A DNA stretch of 64,000 bases, taken from contig NC_133399.1 in NCBI RefSeq assembly GCF_047511655.1, forward strand, positions 3,351,333 to 3,415,332, given 5' to 3'. This document shows positions 1 to 10,612 of this stretch, in pieces. Source of the stretch: Castor canadensis. Taxonomy: Eukaryota; Chordata; Mammalia; Rodentia; Castoridae. Made by a program: the position numbers and the translations under genes. The notes under the pieces are model-generated. The model saw only the letters and a program-made list of their open reading frames with translations. It was not told the DNA's origin and did no database searches. Positions within the stretch are counted from its first letter, which is position 1. Each line of letters opens with the position of its first letter.

Positions 1-251
1 TTGGGTGGATGTGGCTTGGTATTTGTTCTTGAAACTGGGTATTTAGATCCTATCACCAGCCAGCAGGAGTTGGATACATTATATTTTACTTCTCCTAAGT
101 CACTCATTATTTGTACTTCATTTGTACATGTCTTACATTTGAATTGCAAAACAGGAATTAAAACCAATGAGGGACTTTCCCTTTCCCTTATTTAAGTTGT
201 CTGTCTTATCTCTGGGATACACTGCACTATAGGATTGTGAATATCTTTTAG

Positions 252-479
252 CTGTGCCCCTCTCTTAAAAACATCCAATTTAACAATATTGCTGGAGACC
301 AAGTGATTTTGGATGAGAAAAGGAAATTGGAGGCAGAGTATCACATTCTGAACTTTTAGAATTTCCCAGAAGGCTTTGGACTTAAGGTGAAAGTAGGAAA
401 GTTTTCTCCATATGATTCACATGATCAACAATTGTCTTTATCTGATGATATAATAAAATGGGCTCCAGGAATAATAGAG
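252..479 (+). pseudogene. V2R pseudogene 1, exon 4 (extracellular domain)
   Basis: Vomeronasal type-2 receptors are class C GPCRs with a large extracellular ligand-binding domain. This 228-bp block follows an AG acceptor (250-251) and ends at a GT donor (480-481). It reads LCPSLKNIQFNN, then AGDQVILDEKRKLEAEY, then FPEGFGLKVKVGKFSPY and QQLSLSDDIIKW, which match the V2R exon that precedes the cysteine-rich exon. Length and splice phase fit that exon. One in-frame TAG at 357-359 replaces the conserved Trp before NFPEG. Exons 1-3 would lie upstream of the window. Family and exon assignment come from recognised V2R motifs; the exact paralogue is not known. Confidence 0.88.
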
Positions 480-1337
480 GTGGGTTGAATCTAATCATAA
501 TGTTGTGAATGAGAATGAATAAGCAAAATTTCATCCTGCATTAATGGGGTCAAAATGTGCATTTAACAACTCCCAATTAAGTTTACCTTTTCAACTGACT
601 CATGGATAGAAAAGGAGCACATTTATTTACCACTATTTCTAATTGTTCTTATATTCCCTAATAAAATGTAAATAACACCTGTACTAGTCACCTTGATATC
701 ACTACCAAAAATACCTTAAAAAATCATTTTAAAAGGCAGAATCATTTATTTTTTCACACTTTGGACATTTCATGCACTACTCAGTTGACCTGTTGCCTTT
801 GGGTCATTGATGAGAGAAAACATAGTGTAAGAAACATATGTCAGAGGAAGACACTCTCTTTGTGGAAACTGGAAGGAAAGACAAAGATGTGATGGATCTG
901 GAGTATTGCTATATCCCAAAGGGATATCTATGTGTCACAGCATGTTTTAAAGCTGTAATGAATGTTTTTTTCCATGCTTACAACTAATTTCCATGATTAC
1001 AACTAATTCACCTGCTTACAACTAATAGCATGAGAGGCAACATATAATGACATGAATTCAAGAATTTTCCTTCAATTGCATAATTTCCTCCCACTAGTCA
1101 ACAGGTACTAATTGCTCTCTCATTTCTTCAATAACACAATTGACTTGGGTCCAAGGCATTAATTCAAGGGCATTTAGGGTGAAGTCCTATCCAAACTATA
1201 ACAGCATCAAATCAAGTTAATTTTATTTCCATCTACAAAGTTATGATTCTTAATGATCCAAGTCTATAAAACACTGAACTTTTTGAATTGCTAGGTAAAT
1301 TCTGAACCATTACCAATGCATATCTTATTTTCTTCAG
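480..1337. other. V2R pseudogene 1, intron 4; no gene
   Basis: AT-rich sequence between two recognised V2R exons, beginning with a GT donor and ending with a short pyrimidine stretch and CAG. No open frame of note and no clear repeat was recognised. Bases 1-251 upstream look like intron 3 in the same way; the 64-codon frame there does not resemble a V2R exon. Confidence 0.6.
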
Positions 1338-1460
1338 ACTCCTCACTCTGCTTGCAGTAAGAGTTGTGGTCCTGGATTCAGGAAATACCCGCTGGAGGGA
1401 AAGGCTGCCTGCTGCTTTGATTGAACCTCTTGCCTGGAGATCAGAATTTTAAAGAGATGG
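1338..1460 (+). pseudogene. V2R pseudogene 1, exon 5 (cysteine-rich domain)
   Basis: This is the short cysteine-rich (NCD3G) exon that links the ligand-binding domain to the seven-helix domain. It follows TTTCTTCAG and ends at a good GTAAGT donor (1461-1466). The frame reads SACSKSCGPGFRKYPLEGKA, then ACCFD, a TGA stop at 1422-1424 where a Cys codon is expected, then TSCLE. The length (123 bp) fits the family's usual ~124-bp exon, perhaps with one base lost. Together with exon 4 it shows the locus is a real multi-exon gene remnant and not a retrocopy. Confidence 0.87.
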
Positions 1461-1836
1461 GTAAGTCTGTGACTTACTGAGACATTCCCCACCCTTCTTT
1501 ACAGTTTCCAGATCCATGCAAGAAAATGGAATAGATATGCAATGGTATTACAGGAAGAAAAAAAAAACCTTCCTTCCTTCTGTTAGTAATTTAATTTCTA
1601 CAATTGGTAAAATTGCTCCTTGAAATAACTCAATGCATGGGCCTTTAATTATGTAGTTGATAAGTGTTTTGTGGTTCATTGCAGGCAGTATTATGTTGAC
1701 AAAACTCATTTCACCACTCCTCAGTAAGATAGTTTCATCTCTACTACAGTATTGTACACAAAACATTATTAAAGACCTAGTCATTACCTTCTTTGTAACT
1801 GCATTTGGATCTTAGGGAAAACATGGTTCTTGTATG

Positions 1837-2110
1837 TCGGAGCCAGCAGTGGGACCTTGCCTGTGTGAGTTGATATCTGGCCTTGTGAGAAAGCTCCAAG
1901 GAACTGAGACAGAGGTCTCAGGACCAGACCTTCCATGTGTGATTTGGCATATGGCCTTGTGAGAAAACTCCAAGGAACTGAGGCAAAAGTCTCAGAACCA
2001 GACGTCCAGAAAAACAACAGTGCTCAAGTTTCCCCAGATGACTTCGTGTCCTTCAGCTGTAAATAAGAAGGTTATGCTGACTGTGTACTTCTCCAGCTTC
2101 TCTGTTCCCA
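1837..2110. repeat. Diverged 74-bp tandem duplication, possibly LTR-derived
   Basis: A block starting GGCCTTGTGAGAAAGCTCCA at 1879 recurs at 1953 with few changes, including the following CAAGGAACTGAG and GTCTCAG..CCAGAC. The period is 74 bp and there are two copies. Internal tandem duplications of this size are common in retroviral LTR enhancers, and a TG start (TGTCGGAGCCAGCAG) sits just upstream, but I could not find a matching LTR end. The LTR reading is inference. Confidence 0.5.
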
Positions 2111-2614
2111 TTTTAAAGGAGACATAACAAAGAGTTAATTTTAACTGTGCTTCCCTGTGCTAATGTAACCTTGACACGCAATACTTGGCGTCCTTTTTCT
2201 GACCAAATGCTCTCTGTGAAAGAGGAGTTTATAAAAAGCAGAAGTGATCTTCATTAAAGTGGCTATTGAGCAAGACTCAGTAGTTCCCTCATGTTTTATG
2301 GCTCCGGTTACCCATGTCCAGCTGATAAATGGCAACACTTGTACATTTTTACTTTTCCCTTTCTCAGGATTGTCTTGACACAGAGAAAGTGCTCAGAATG
2401 TTGTTTTGACTTAAGAGATAGGTTATTTTTGTATACTATGCTTTAATTGTTTTCAAAGTAGTATAAAATTCACATTTGTAAAATTAGTGCAGAGAATAAT
2501 TTATGAAGGAATTCTATGTAACTTACTTCATGTTTCTCTTTTAAATTTTTCATTAACATAAATTTGTTATACAAAGTAGTTTCATTGTGAAGCTTATAAT
2601 ATTGCTTAGCATGA

Positions 2615-4735
2615 TTTTAAATCTTCAAATAAATGAACCTATAGGAGCCCTATATAAACAACAAAGTGAAGCAGAGAACACTATAAATACAGAGATAAGT
2701 GAATTAAAGACAAAAATTGACAATATTATAGAGGAAGTGACCCATGATATGGAAAACCTCAGAAAAAAGAATGAAACAGAAATACAAAACACAAAGGAAA
2801 GGCACTCCAGTGGACTAGAACAAGAGGAAGACAGAATCTCATAACTTGAAGAAATGGAAAAACTGAAGAACTATTAGTCAAATGACTCAAGGCCTGTGAA
2901 GGGATATGCAAGAACTCACCGACTCCATCAAAAGACCAAACCTAAGAACCATGGGCATTGAGGAAGGAGAAGAGGTACAAGCAAAAGGAATTCATAATAT
3001 ATTCAACAAAATAATAACAGAAAATTTCCCAAATCTAGAGAAAGCTATGCCCATTCAGGTACAGGAAGCCTCCAGGAACCCAAACAGACTTGACCAAAAT
3101 AGAACTACCCCACGACATATTATCACTAAAACAACAAGCACAGAGAATAGGGAATACTCTGGAAGCAATAGGTATAGGCAAGGACTTCTTCAATAGAACC
3201 CCAGCAGCTCAGCAACCAAGAGAAAGTGTGGGCAAATGGGACTTCATAAAACTGAAAATCTTCTGCACAACAAAGTAAGTGATCTCTAAACTGAAACTAG
3301 ATCCATGTTTATCACCGTGAACCAGTATCTACTCAAAATGGATCCAGGATCTTAACATCAGACCCGAAAATATGAAGTTGATTCAGGAAAGGGTAGGAAA
3401 CACCTTGGAAGATAGGTATAGGCAAGGACTTCCTTAATAGAACCCCAGGAACTCAGAAAGTAAGAGAAGGTATGGACAAATGGGACTTCATAAAACTGAA
3501 AGGCTGCACAACAAAAGAAGTGGTCTCTGAACTGAAGAGACCACCCACAGAGTGGGGGAAAATATTTGCCAGCTGTACATCAGACAAAGGACTGATAACC
3601 AGAATATACAAGGAACTCAAAAAACTAGACTCCTCTAAAATCAATGAACCAATAAAGAAATGGGCAATTGAACTAAACAGAGCTTTCTCAGAAGAAGAAA
3701 TTCAAATGGCTAAAAAACATTTGATGATGCTCACCATCTCTAGCCATAAAGAAAATGCGTATCAAAATGACACTAAGATTCCACCTCACCCCAGTTAGAA
3801 TAGCCATCATCAAAAACACCACCAACAGGTATTTGGAGGATGTGGGGAAAATGGAATCCTTATACACTGCTAGCGGGAATGGAAGCTAGTGCAACCACTC
3901 TGGAAAAAAATATGGAGTGTTTTTAAAAATCTAAACATAAATCTGCCATATGATCCAGCAATACCACTCCTTGGGATATACCCAAAGGATTGCCACTCAG
4001 GTTATTCTAGAGGCACTGCACACCCATGGTTATTGCAGCACTATTCACAATAGCCAAGTTATGGAAACAGGCAAGATGCCCCACTACTGATGAATGGATT
4101 AAGAAAATGTGGTACTTATACACAATGGAGTTTTACTCAGCCATGAAGAAGAATGAAATCTTATCATCTGCAAGTAAATGGATGGAACTGGAGAACATCA
4201 TTCTGAGTGAGGTTAGCCAGGCTCAACAGACCAAAAATCATATATTCTCCCTCATATGTGGAGTTTAGATCTAGGGCAAATGCAGCAATATTGTTGGACT
4301 TGGTCACATGCTAAGGGGAGAGCACATACAGGAGGTATGGGGATGAGTAGGAAACCCAAAAGTTGAAAGTATTTGATGTCCCACTGCAAAGGAGCCAATA
4401 CAGAAACCTTAATGTGACAGAGGTCAATATGGGAAGGTAAAAGGAACTACTGAAAAGGTCAGGTAGAGGTGAATCAATTTGGGGTGTAACACACTTGTTC
4501 ATGGAAGCAATGTTAGGAATCTGTATAGCTATCCTTATCTCAACTAGCAAAAATGCTTTGTCTTTCTTATTATTGCTTATGTCTACTCTTCAACAAAATT
4601 GGAGAAAATGGCAGAATAGGTTCTGCCTGGAAGCGGGGGGAGGGAGAGTGATGCAGTGGGGGCATGGGGGAGAAATGGCCCAAGCAATGTATGCACATAT
4701 GAATAAATGAATAAAAGAATAAAATAAAGATTAAA
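2615..4735 (+). mobile_element. Rearranged L1: ORF1 fragment fused to ORF2 C-terminal end
   Basis: An L1 remnant inside intron 5 of V2R pseudogene 1. ORF1 matter (2628-3148: DMENLRKKNETEIQ, SIKRPNLRTMGIEEGEEVQA) passes directly into the far C-terminal part of ORF2 (from 3151, NTLEAIGIGKDFFNRTPAAQ), so about 3 kb of ORF1 end and ORF2 are missing. The ORF2 piece is partly duplicated in tandem (3151 and 3396, period 245 bp). The element then runs through ORF2 end (DEWIKKMWYLYTMEFYSAMK, near 4100) to a G-rich 3' UTR and an A-rich tail near 4735. It is not functional. Confidence 0.9.
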
Positions 4736-6523
4736 ACACATTATCAACAGCATGAATAGAAAATGCTATTAATGGGATTTTCCATGATAGAATAAATCAC
4801 TTCTTAGATTCCAATGTAAAATCCTAGGTTTGTGTATAGTCATATGCTATTATATAAATTTCAAAGAAGCATATCTGAATTTCTATATATGTGGTATTCA
4901 CCATAAACAAGAAACATAAAAAACAAGTGAGAAACACAATAGTTAACCAAAGACAAAGAACTTAGAAAATTAATTCAGGCATGGTGTTGCGAACTTGTAA
5001 TCTCTGCACTTGGGAGTAAAGAGGATCATGAGTTGGAAGTTCCCTGAGCTACATAAGACAGTTTGAGGCCAGATTCAGATATATAGCTTCATCCTATCTC
5101 AAAGAAGGAAAAGTAAAGAAATATGATAGGAAAACATAATAAAATAAATCACAAAGAGAGGATGTTTAAAGCTAAGGTGTTTTCTATGAAAAATTTTATA
5201 TATCCTTAAGAAAATAACCAATAAAGTATACAATTGAAAACATTTTTAGAATTCTGCACAAAAATATCTTGAAAACTTCATATGAAAAACTTCATATTGA
5301 TGAACTAAAAATATAGATAAATTCACAAATTGTTAACCCAAGTTCATAATTTTACCAGGATGGAATAAAAATTCTCAAGGTATAGGAGTTTTTCACAGGG
5401 GGAGCAGCTCAATGCATAGGATGCAATCCCTACAGACATAACAAACATTCCATACACCTTTCTATAGTAATAAAGTAGAACCCATAGCTGAATCATTTCC
5501 CACAATTTTTATGGTCACCAAGAACCTTACCAGAGAAAATTACTGATATATCAAGAATGTAAGGACTGGAGGTATGACTCAAATTAGTAGAACACCTGTG
5601 TTGCAAGCATGAAGCCCAGTCACACCAAAAAAAGAGAATGTAATAATACTCATCTTGTCAATATATTTCAGAAATGGGGAAAACGAGTAAATCAAATTCA
5701 TTTTATGAGAATAGCTAAAATTGGTTTTCATATCTGAGAAAGGTATTGCAATTTAGAATTTCATTGGTAATGTTATTTATTGAGTTAAGTCCATATTCCT
5801 GATACCAAACTTAACATTTTAAGGAAGCTATAACATGGTCAAAGGTATATGCAATATAATTCATTATACCACTTTTTGAAAAAAGAAATAATATTACCAA
5901 CTTCAGAAAAATATGTAATAAAATTCAATACAGACTCAATACACATGCATGACTTCAAATTGAATAACAAAACAGGTCTTGTTATACAAAATGCAAGTAA
6001 AATTTGTCTTTATTATTTTACAAAATTTGTCTTATTATACTAAGTGTAAATAAAATTTTCCTTAAATCATAACAGATACTTACAGAATTTCAAATCATGC
6101 ATCAAATATCATGTATCTGTGTTGAAGCAAAAAATGAGACAAGTGAGCAATATGACCAATTCTGCTACATGTTATGCTAGTTCTCTAGCCAACAGAATAT
6201 TGTCAGCAAAACAAGTAAAAAGCATCATTTACAAAACATGAAGAAATAAGGCTGATATTTTCACGTAATAGTAATGTCAAATATAAAATCTATATAAAAA
6301 ATTAACCATTGAATTTACTAGTGAATGACAAAGTTATTGTTAAAATGATTTATTTCTATATTTAAGGCAAAAGCCATTATAAATGAACTTTTTAAAGCGG
6401 AACTTTTTTACATTTTATTCTATAAATTATAGAGTCAAAAGTCATGATTTATGTGTAAAAGACTGTACCTAGAAATTAGATAAAATACATGAACAAATGT
6501 AAAACCACATTGGAAGATGTATA
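4736..6523. other. AT-rich intronic stretch with two short SINE remnants
   Basis: No gene is visible. A B1-like SINE remnant (+) lies at about 4977-5125 (GGCATGGTGTTGCGAACTTG and GAGGCCAGATTCAG). An ID-like SINE remnant (+) lies at about 5562-5637 (GGACTGGAGGTATGACTCAA, then CACCTGTGTTGCAAGCATGA). The remainder is AT-rich without recognised structure. The missing 5' part of the V2R last exon was looked for here and not found. Confidence 0.55.
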
Positions 6524-7207
6524 GATTTGCTCATCTCTCTCACATGCTGTTTTCTTTGCTACTTGCTATTCATTGGCCATCTCAACACAGCCACCTGCAT
6601 CCTCCAGCAGATCACATTTGGAATTGTTTTCACTGTAGCTATTTCCACCGTATTGGCCAAAACTATTACTGTGTTTCTAGCCTTCAAAGTAACTTTTTCA
6701 GGGAGAAGGATGAGGAAGTTGTTAGTGTCAGGAGCATCTAACTTCATCATTTCCATCTGCACCCTGATCCAACTGACTCTCTGTGGAATCTGGGTGGGAA
6801 CCTCTCCTCCCTTTATTGGCACAGATGCACATTCTGAACACGGCCATATCATCATCCTGCACAACAAAGGTTCCATGACTGCTTTCTACTGTGTCTTGGG
6901 ATAACTGGGTTCCCTGGCCCTGACAAGCTTCACTGTAGCCTTCTTGTCTAGGAACCTGCCTGACACCTTCAATGAAACAAAGTTCCTGACATTCAGCTTG
7001 CTGGTGTTCTGCAGTGTCTGGGTCACCTTCCTGCCTACCTACCACAGCACCAAGGGGAAGGTCACAGTGGCTGTGGAGGTCTTTTCCATTTTGGTCTCCA
7101 ATGCGGGGTTACTAGGCTACATCTTTGCCCCTAAGTGCTATATCATCTTATTAAAGCCAGATAGGTTCAGGGATAAAACATGTTCTGGGAGAAACAAGCC
7201 TTCTTAA
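6524..7207 (+). pseudogene. V2R pseudogene 1, truncated exon 6 (7TM domain)
   Basis: This is the seven-helix part of a V2R. One frame from about 6527 reads [98 protein letters not shown] and [15 protein letters not shown], all V2R hallmarks. The frame is broken once by TAA at 6902-6904, at a position that is usually Tyr, then continues in the same frame to a natural-looking TAA at 7205-7207. The exon's first ~200 bp (end of the Cys-rich linker and helix 1) are absent; homology starts abruptly in helix 2. An AATAAA is near 7291. Same strand and order as exons 4 and 5, so very likely one locus. Confidence 0.9.
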
Positions 7208-9252
7208 TAATTAAACATATGTGCTTCCTAAAAATGGATAGCGGGTCTGAGGTATGTCTGTACTATTTATGTCATGAGAATTACTTCAATGAATAAATTA
7301 TTTTTACTCCATTCCAGTAGTGTTATAGTCAGTACAAATTATAATGACAACTCTATAAATTTTAATTTCCTTCGGGGTATTTTTTGGTTCCTCTAATTTA
7401 ATCTGCACCTAATCCTGTCACTCACCATTTAACTATATTATCCACTACTCTTCTGCCTTCCCCTTTGCCTTCTCAATTGCTGTTTCTATATTTTTTAAGT
7501 ACTCTAAATTCCTGCTTGTGCATCACTCATCCTGATCACTAATACTAATACATTTTATTAACATGTTTCCTCTTAAAATATTCCATGCTTTAATCTGCTA
7601 AATCTGGAATATTTTGTTAGCTAATTGTGAATCTCTTTTTACATATTTGCCTTTTTTCAATATTCCTGAGGCTAATTTTTTTCAGATTATCTCTCTTACA
7701 TGTCCTTTGAATTCATGGATTAGCTCATTCTATGGTACAAAAATACGCTTCAGTTTATAATGGCCATGTATTGTATTTATGGACCAATTATTGAATGCAC
7801 AAGTTTACTCATCCATGGTTTAATTTTCTTCGCATTTATCCTTGTTTAATCATGCTTTATTAACATGATCTATATGTATAAATATATGTATATAATTTTT
7901 TCTCTTTTCATGTTTATCACTGAATATTCTTAATGTTTGTTGATACCATAGAACTGTTTATCTGTCACATTTGCACAGTGTTTGTTTTATAAAGAAAATA
8001 ATATCTTTTGTGTGAAAAAAACTAATTTTTGTTTCCTATACTTGTGTCAACAGAATATCTTGAATTCTTTTGGCATAAAATCTCATAATAGTAGTCAGCA
8101 GTCTTTCCTTAGCCCTTCTACTCACTACCATTATTTCTTCATCTGATTTTGTGTCTATTACTTTTATATTCTTCAGGAAAGGAATAATGCATTGTCCATT
8201 AAATCTTGTGTGCATTCTCCTTTTGGAGGCCATGCTACTTAGCAAATCAAGATGTGTTTTTACTTTTTGTAATTTTCTCAATATGCCTATCAAGTTATGG
8301 TAAAATATTCCTTGGTTTTCATTGGAGTTATTATTTAATTCCATATTTTTTATTTTTTCTCTTTTTGTTAGTGTATATTAATCATACAAAGTGATTTTGT
8401 TGTAATATTTGCATACATGCCTATGAAACATGGATGTTCAATTTCACTCCTACTTTTGCTTTCTTATCCTATATGCCCCTTCCTATGTAATTTTCATTGG
8501 CATTATTATTCTATTTCTGCAAAAAATTCTTTTCATGGTAACAACTGTTTGTGGAGTTACTTTACCAATACAAATTCTTTTCACTTTTATAACATTTAAT
8601 AAAAGAGCTTTATTTTCATTCTGATTCTTTACCTGTCAAACATTAGTCAATATTGGAAGTAGTTAACTTTGTGTATAACACAAATCAAGTACAAATCTAG
8701 ATACTTACTTTGTTCAAAACATGCTTTTGCCTCTTTGATTATTCAGTTACTCAGTAGCCAAAACTGAGTGATATTCATGTGTATTAAAGATGTTATGAAA
8801 CATGGTAATTTAACTTTTTTGTACAAGGCTAAATTAAGTTAAATTATAAGTCTTAAAGTTTTTAACTACTTAAAGCCATAATTACATAGAAGTGATCAAT
8901 AAATTCTTGTGTATTTTTCAATAAAATATAAAAATGTTCATTGTTTACAGTTCATAAGTGCCTAAAGTGGTTTCTTTAAAAGCTTATGCTCAAGAAAAAT
9001 TCAGCAAACAACTAAATCTTGACAAGGCTTTTTCACAAATGTTTGGTTTGGTTATTTGGCCACTTCACAAACACATATTTATACTACAACTAGAGTAAAC
9101 TGCCTGAAAATGCAATCCTATTCATCCTGATATGGTCTTAGGGATTGAACATAGGACTTTGCATGATCCTATGAAGTAGAATAGTATTAACTCTAACAAC
9201 ATCTTAGCAGTAAGAAGCATTATTTTTAGATTTCAAGCATTTTATTTATTTT
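7208..9252. other. Intergenic AT-rich sequence, no gene recognised
   Basis: Downstream flank of V2R pseudogene 1. A 102-codon minus frame at 8036-8344 matches nothing I recognise and has no context supporting coding. Around 8380-8600 the sequence resembles an old L1 3' end on - (TTTGTTGTAATATTTGCATA), at low confidence. Confidence 0.5.
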
Positions 9253-9333
9253 GGGCTGGCAGACCACCTCAAGTCATAGAGAACCTACAGCAAGTGTGAG
9301 GTCCTGAGTTTCACCTCAGTTACACCAAAAAGT
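9253..9333 (+). repeat. ID-like (tRNA-derived) SINE
   Basis: Starts GGGCTGGCAGACCACCTCAA and continues to GTGAGGTCCTGAGTTTCACC, ending in CACCAAAAAG. This is the tRNA-derived SINE layout seen many times in the window. It is diverged, so it is old. Confidence 0.7.
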
Positions 9334-9980
9334 TTTATTTTCTTTCCAGGAATTGCCTATGGCATTGTATTTTGGAAATAAAAGAGTATAACTTTGTTTC
9401 TCTTGAAGACTATGTAGTTATCTGAAATATAACCAAATCAATGGAACTAAAATTTTCACATCAAATACAAATTAATCAAAGAATTCTTACAAGTAACATT
9501 GCATGCCACTATAATATTACTTGACCTATTTTAATCAACATGATTACAGATTTTCCAGGATATTGTAGTACTTGATTGGACTGTTACTATCCAAACATTA
9601 GAAAATAAACCATCAGAAAATAGATGAATTGGGGTCATAGTTACAAATTTTAAAGACTCTTTTAACAAACCACATTTGTTTGAAGTTGTAAGTAGAAAAA
9701 CTAATTTTTGTGTTGCAGTATCCCAATCAGAAACTGTGTCACATATGCAGATTTCAAACATTCATGATAAAATATCTTTGAAGTATCTATACACACTGCA
9801 AATTTTGCACCCCTCCTGGACAAAGCTGTTGGCCTAATAAATGAAGTGAAACTAACCACCTCACATGGTGGAGAAGGGGTGGCAATCCAACATGCTAAGG
9901 TTAATTGTATTTCTGTGTGGGAGGGAAGCTCAGTCTGCACAGCCTAGAGAAAGTAACAGTGCATTCAAACCCCTAAGAGA
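9334..9980. other. No gene recognised
   Basis: AT-rich sequence. Short minus frames (9531-9761, 9701-9940) have no recognised homology and no supporting signals. I see nothing further here. Confidence 0.45.
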
Positions 9981-10612
9981 AGCTTGTAGTGAGGTGAAAG
10001 TAACTGCTTTTATAGAGAAGGGCTATTGTATAAAATAGCTCAACTCCAGCTCGCAGGGACTGTCCACTGCTGATACATCCTGGTGGGAGCACTTCAGAGA
10101 ATCTGCCTATTCAGACAAGCTGAATCTGACTGCCCAAATGCTCAAGAAGAGCCTGGGCTTAAACATCCTGAGTGGAACTCCCCAAAACCTGTCAGGTAGA
10201 GAAGGACACCACGAATTGCAACTTGACTGAACATATCTATCCTAAGGAGAGGCAGAGACCCAGAGAAAGTTCCTGTTTAAAGGGACAGCAATCAGAATGA
10301 CAGCAGCAGTCTAAAACCTGAGGATTAGAAATTGGACAAGAGCACCCAATACACTCATGGGACTCAGAGGAAACCTGTTCCTCTAAACAAGAAAAAAGAC
10401 AAAATTTCAGAGCTTGAAGACAAAATGTTAAAGAAAACAAAAAAATACTTAGAGAAAAGACTGAAAAGTTGTAAATGAAATATGCAAGAACTCTGCAAAT
10501 CCATCAATAGAGCAAACCTGGGAATCATGGGCATCAAAGAAGGAGATGTGGAAGACAAGAGTATAGGAAACATAATCAACAAAATAATAGCCGGAAACTC
10601 CCCAAGTCTCCT
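9981..10612 (+). mobile_element. Old L1: 5' UTR piece and ORF1 start
   Basis: From about 10390 the + frame reads KISELEDKM, then NMQELCKSINRANLGIMGIK and NIINKIIAGNSPS, which is the L1 ORF1 coiled-coil end and the start of the RNA-binding part. The 400 bp before it look like an L1 5' UTR of an older type than the neighbour at 10613. The copy stops abruptly at 10612, where the next L1 begins. Confidence 0.7.

Noticed and set aside
1-195. 64-codon frame at the window start as V2R exon 3
   Set aside because: The residues do not resemble the V2R ligand-binding exon, and exon 4 starts just after with its own acceptor; most likely intron.
8036-8344. 102-codon minus frame
   Set aside because: No recognised family, AT-rich surroundings, no splice or promoter context.
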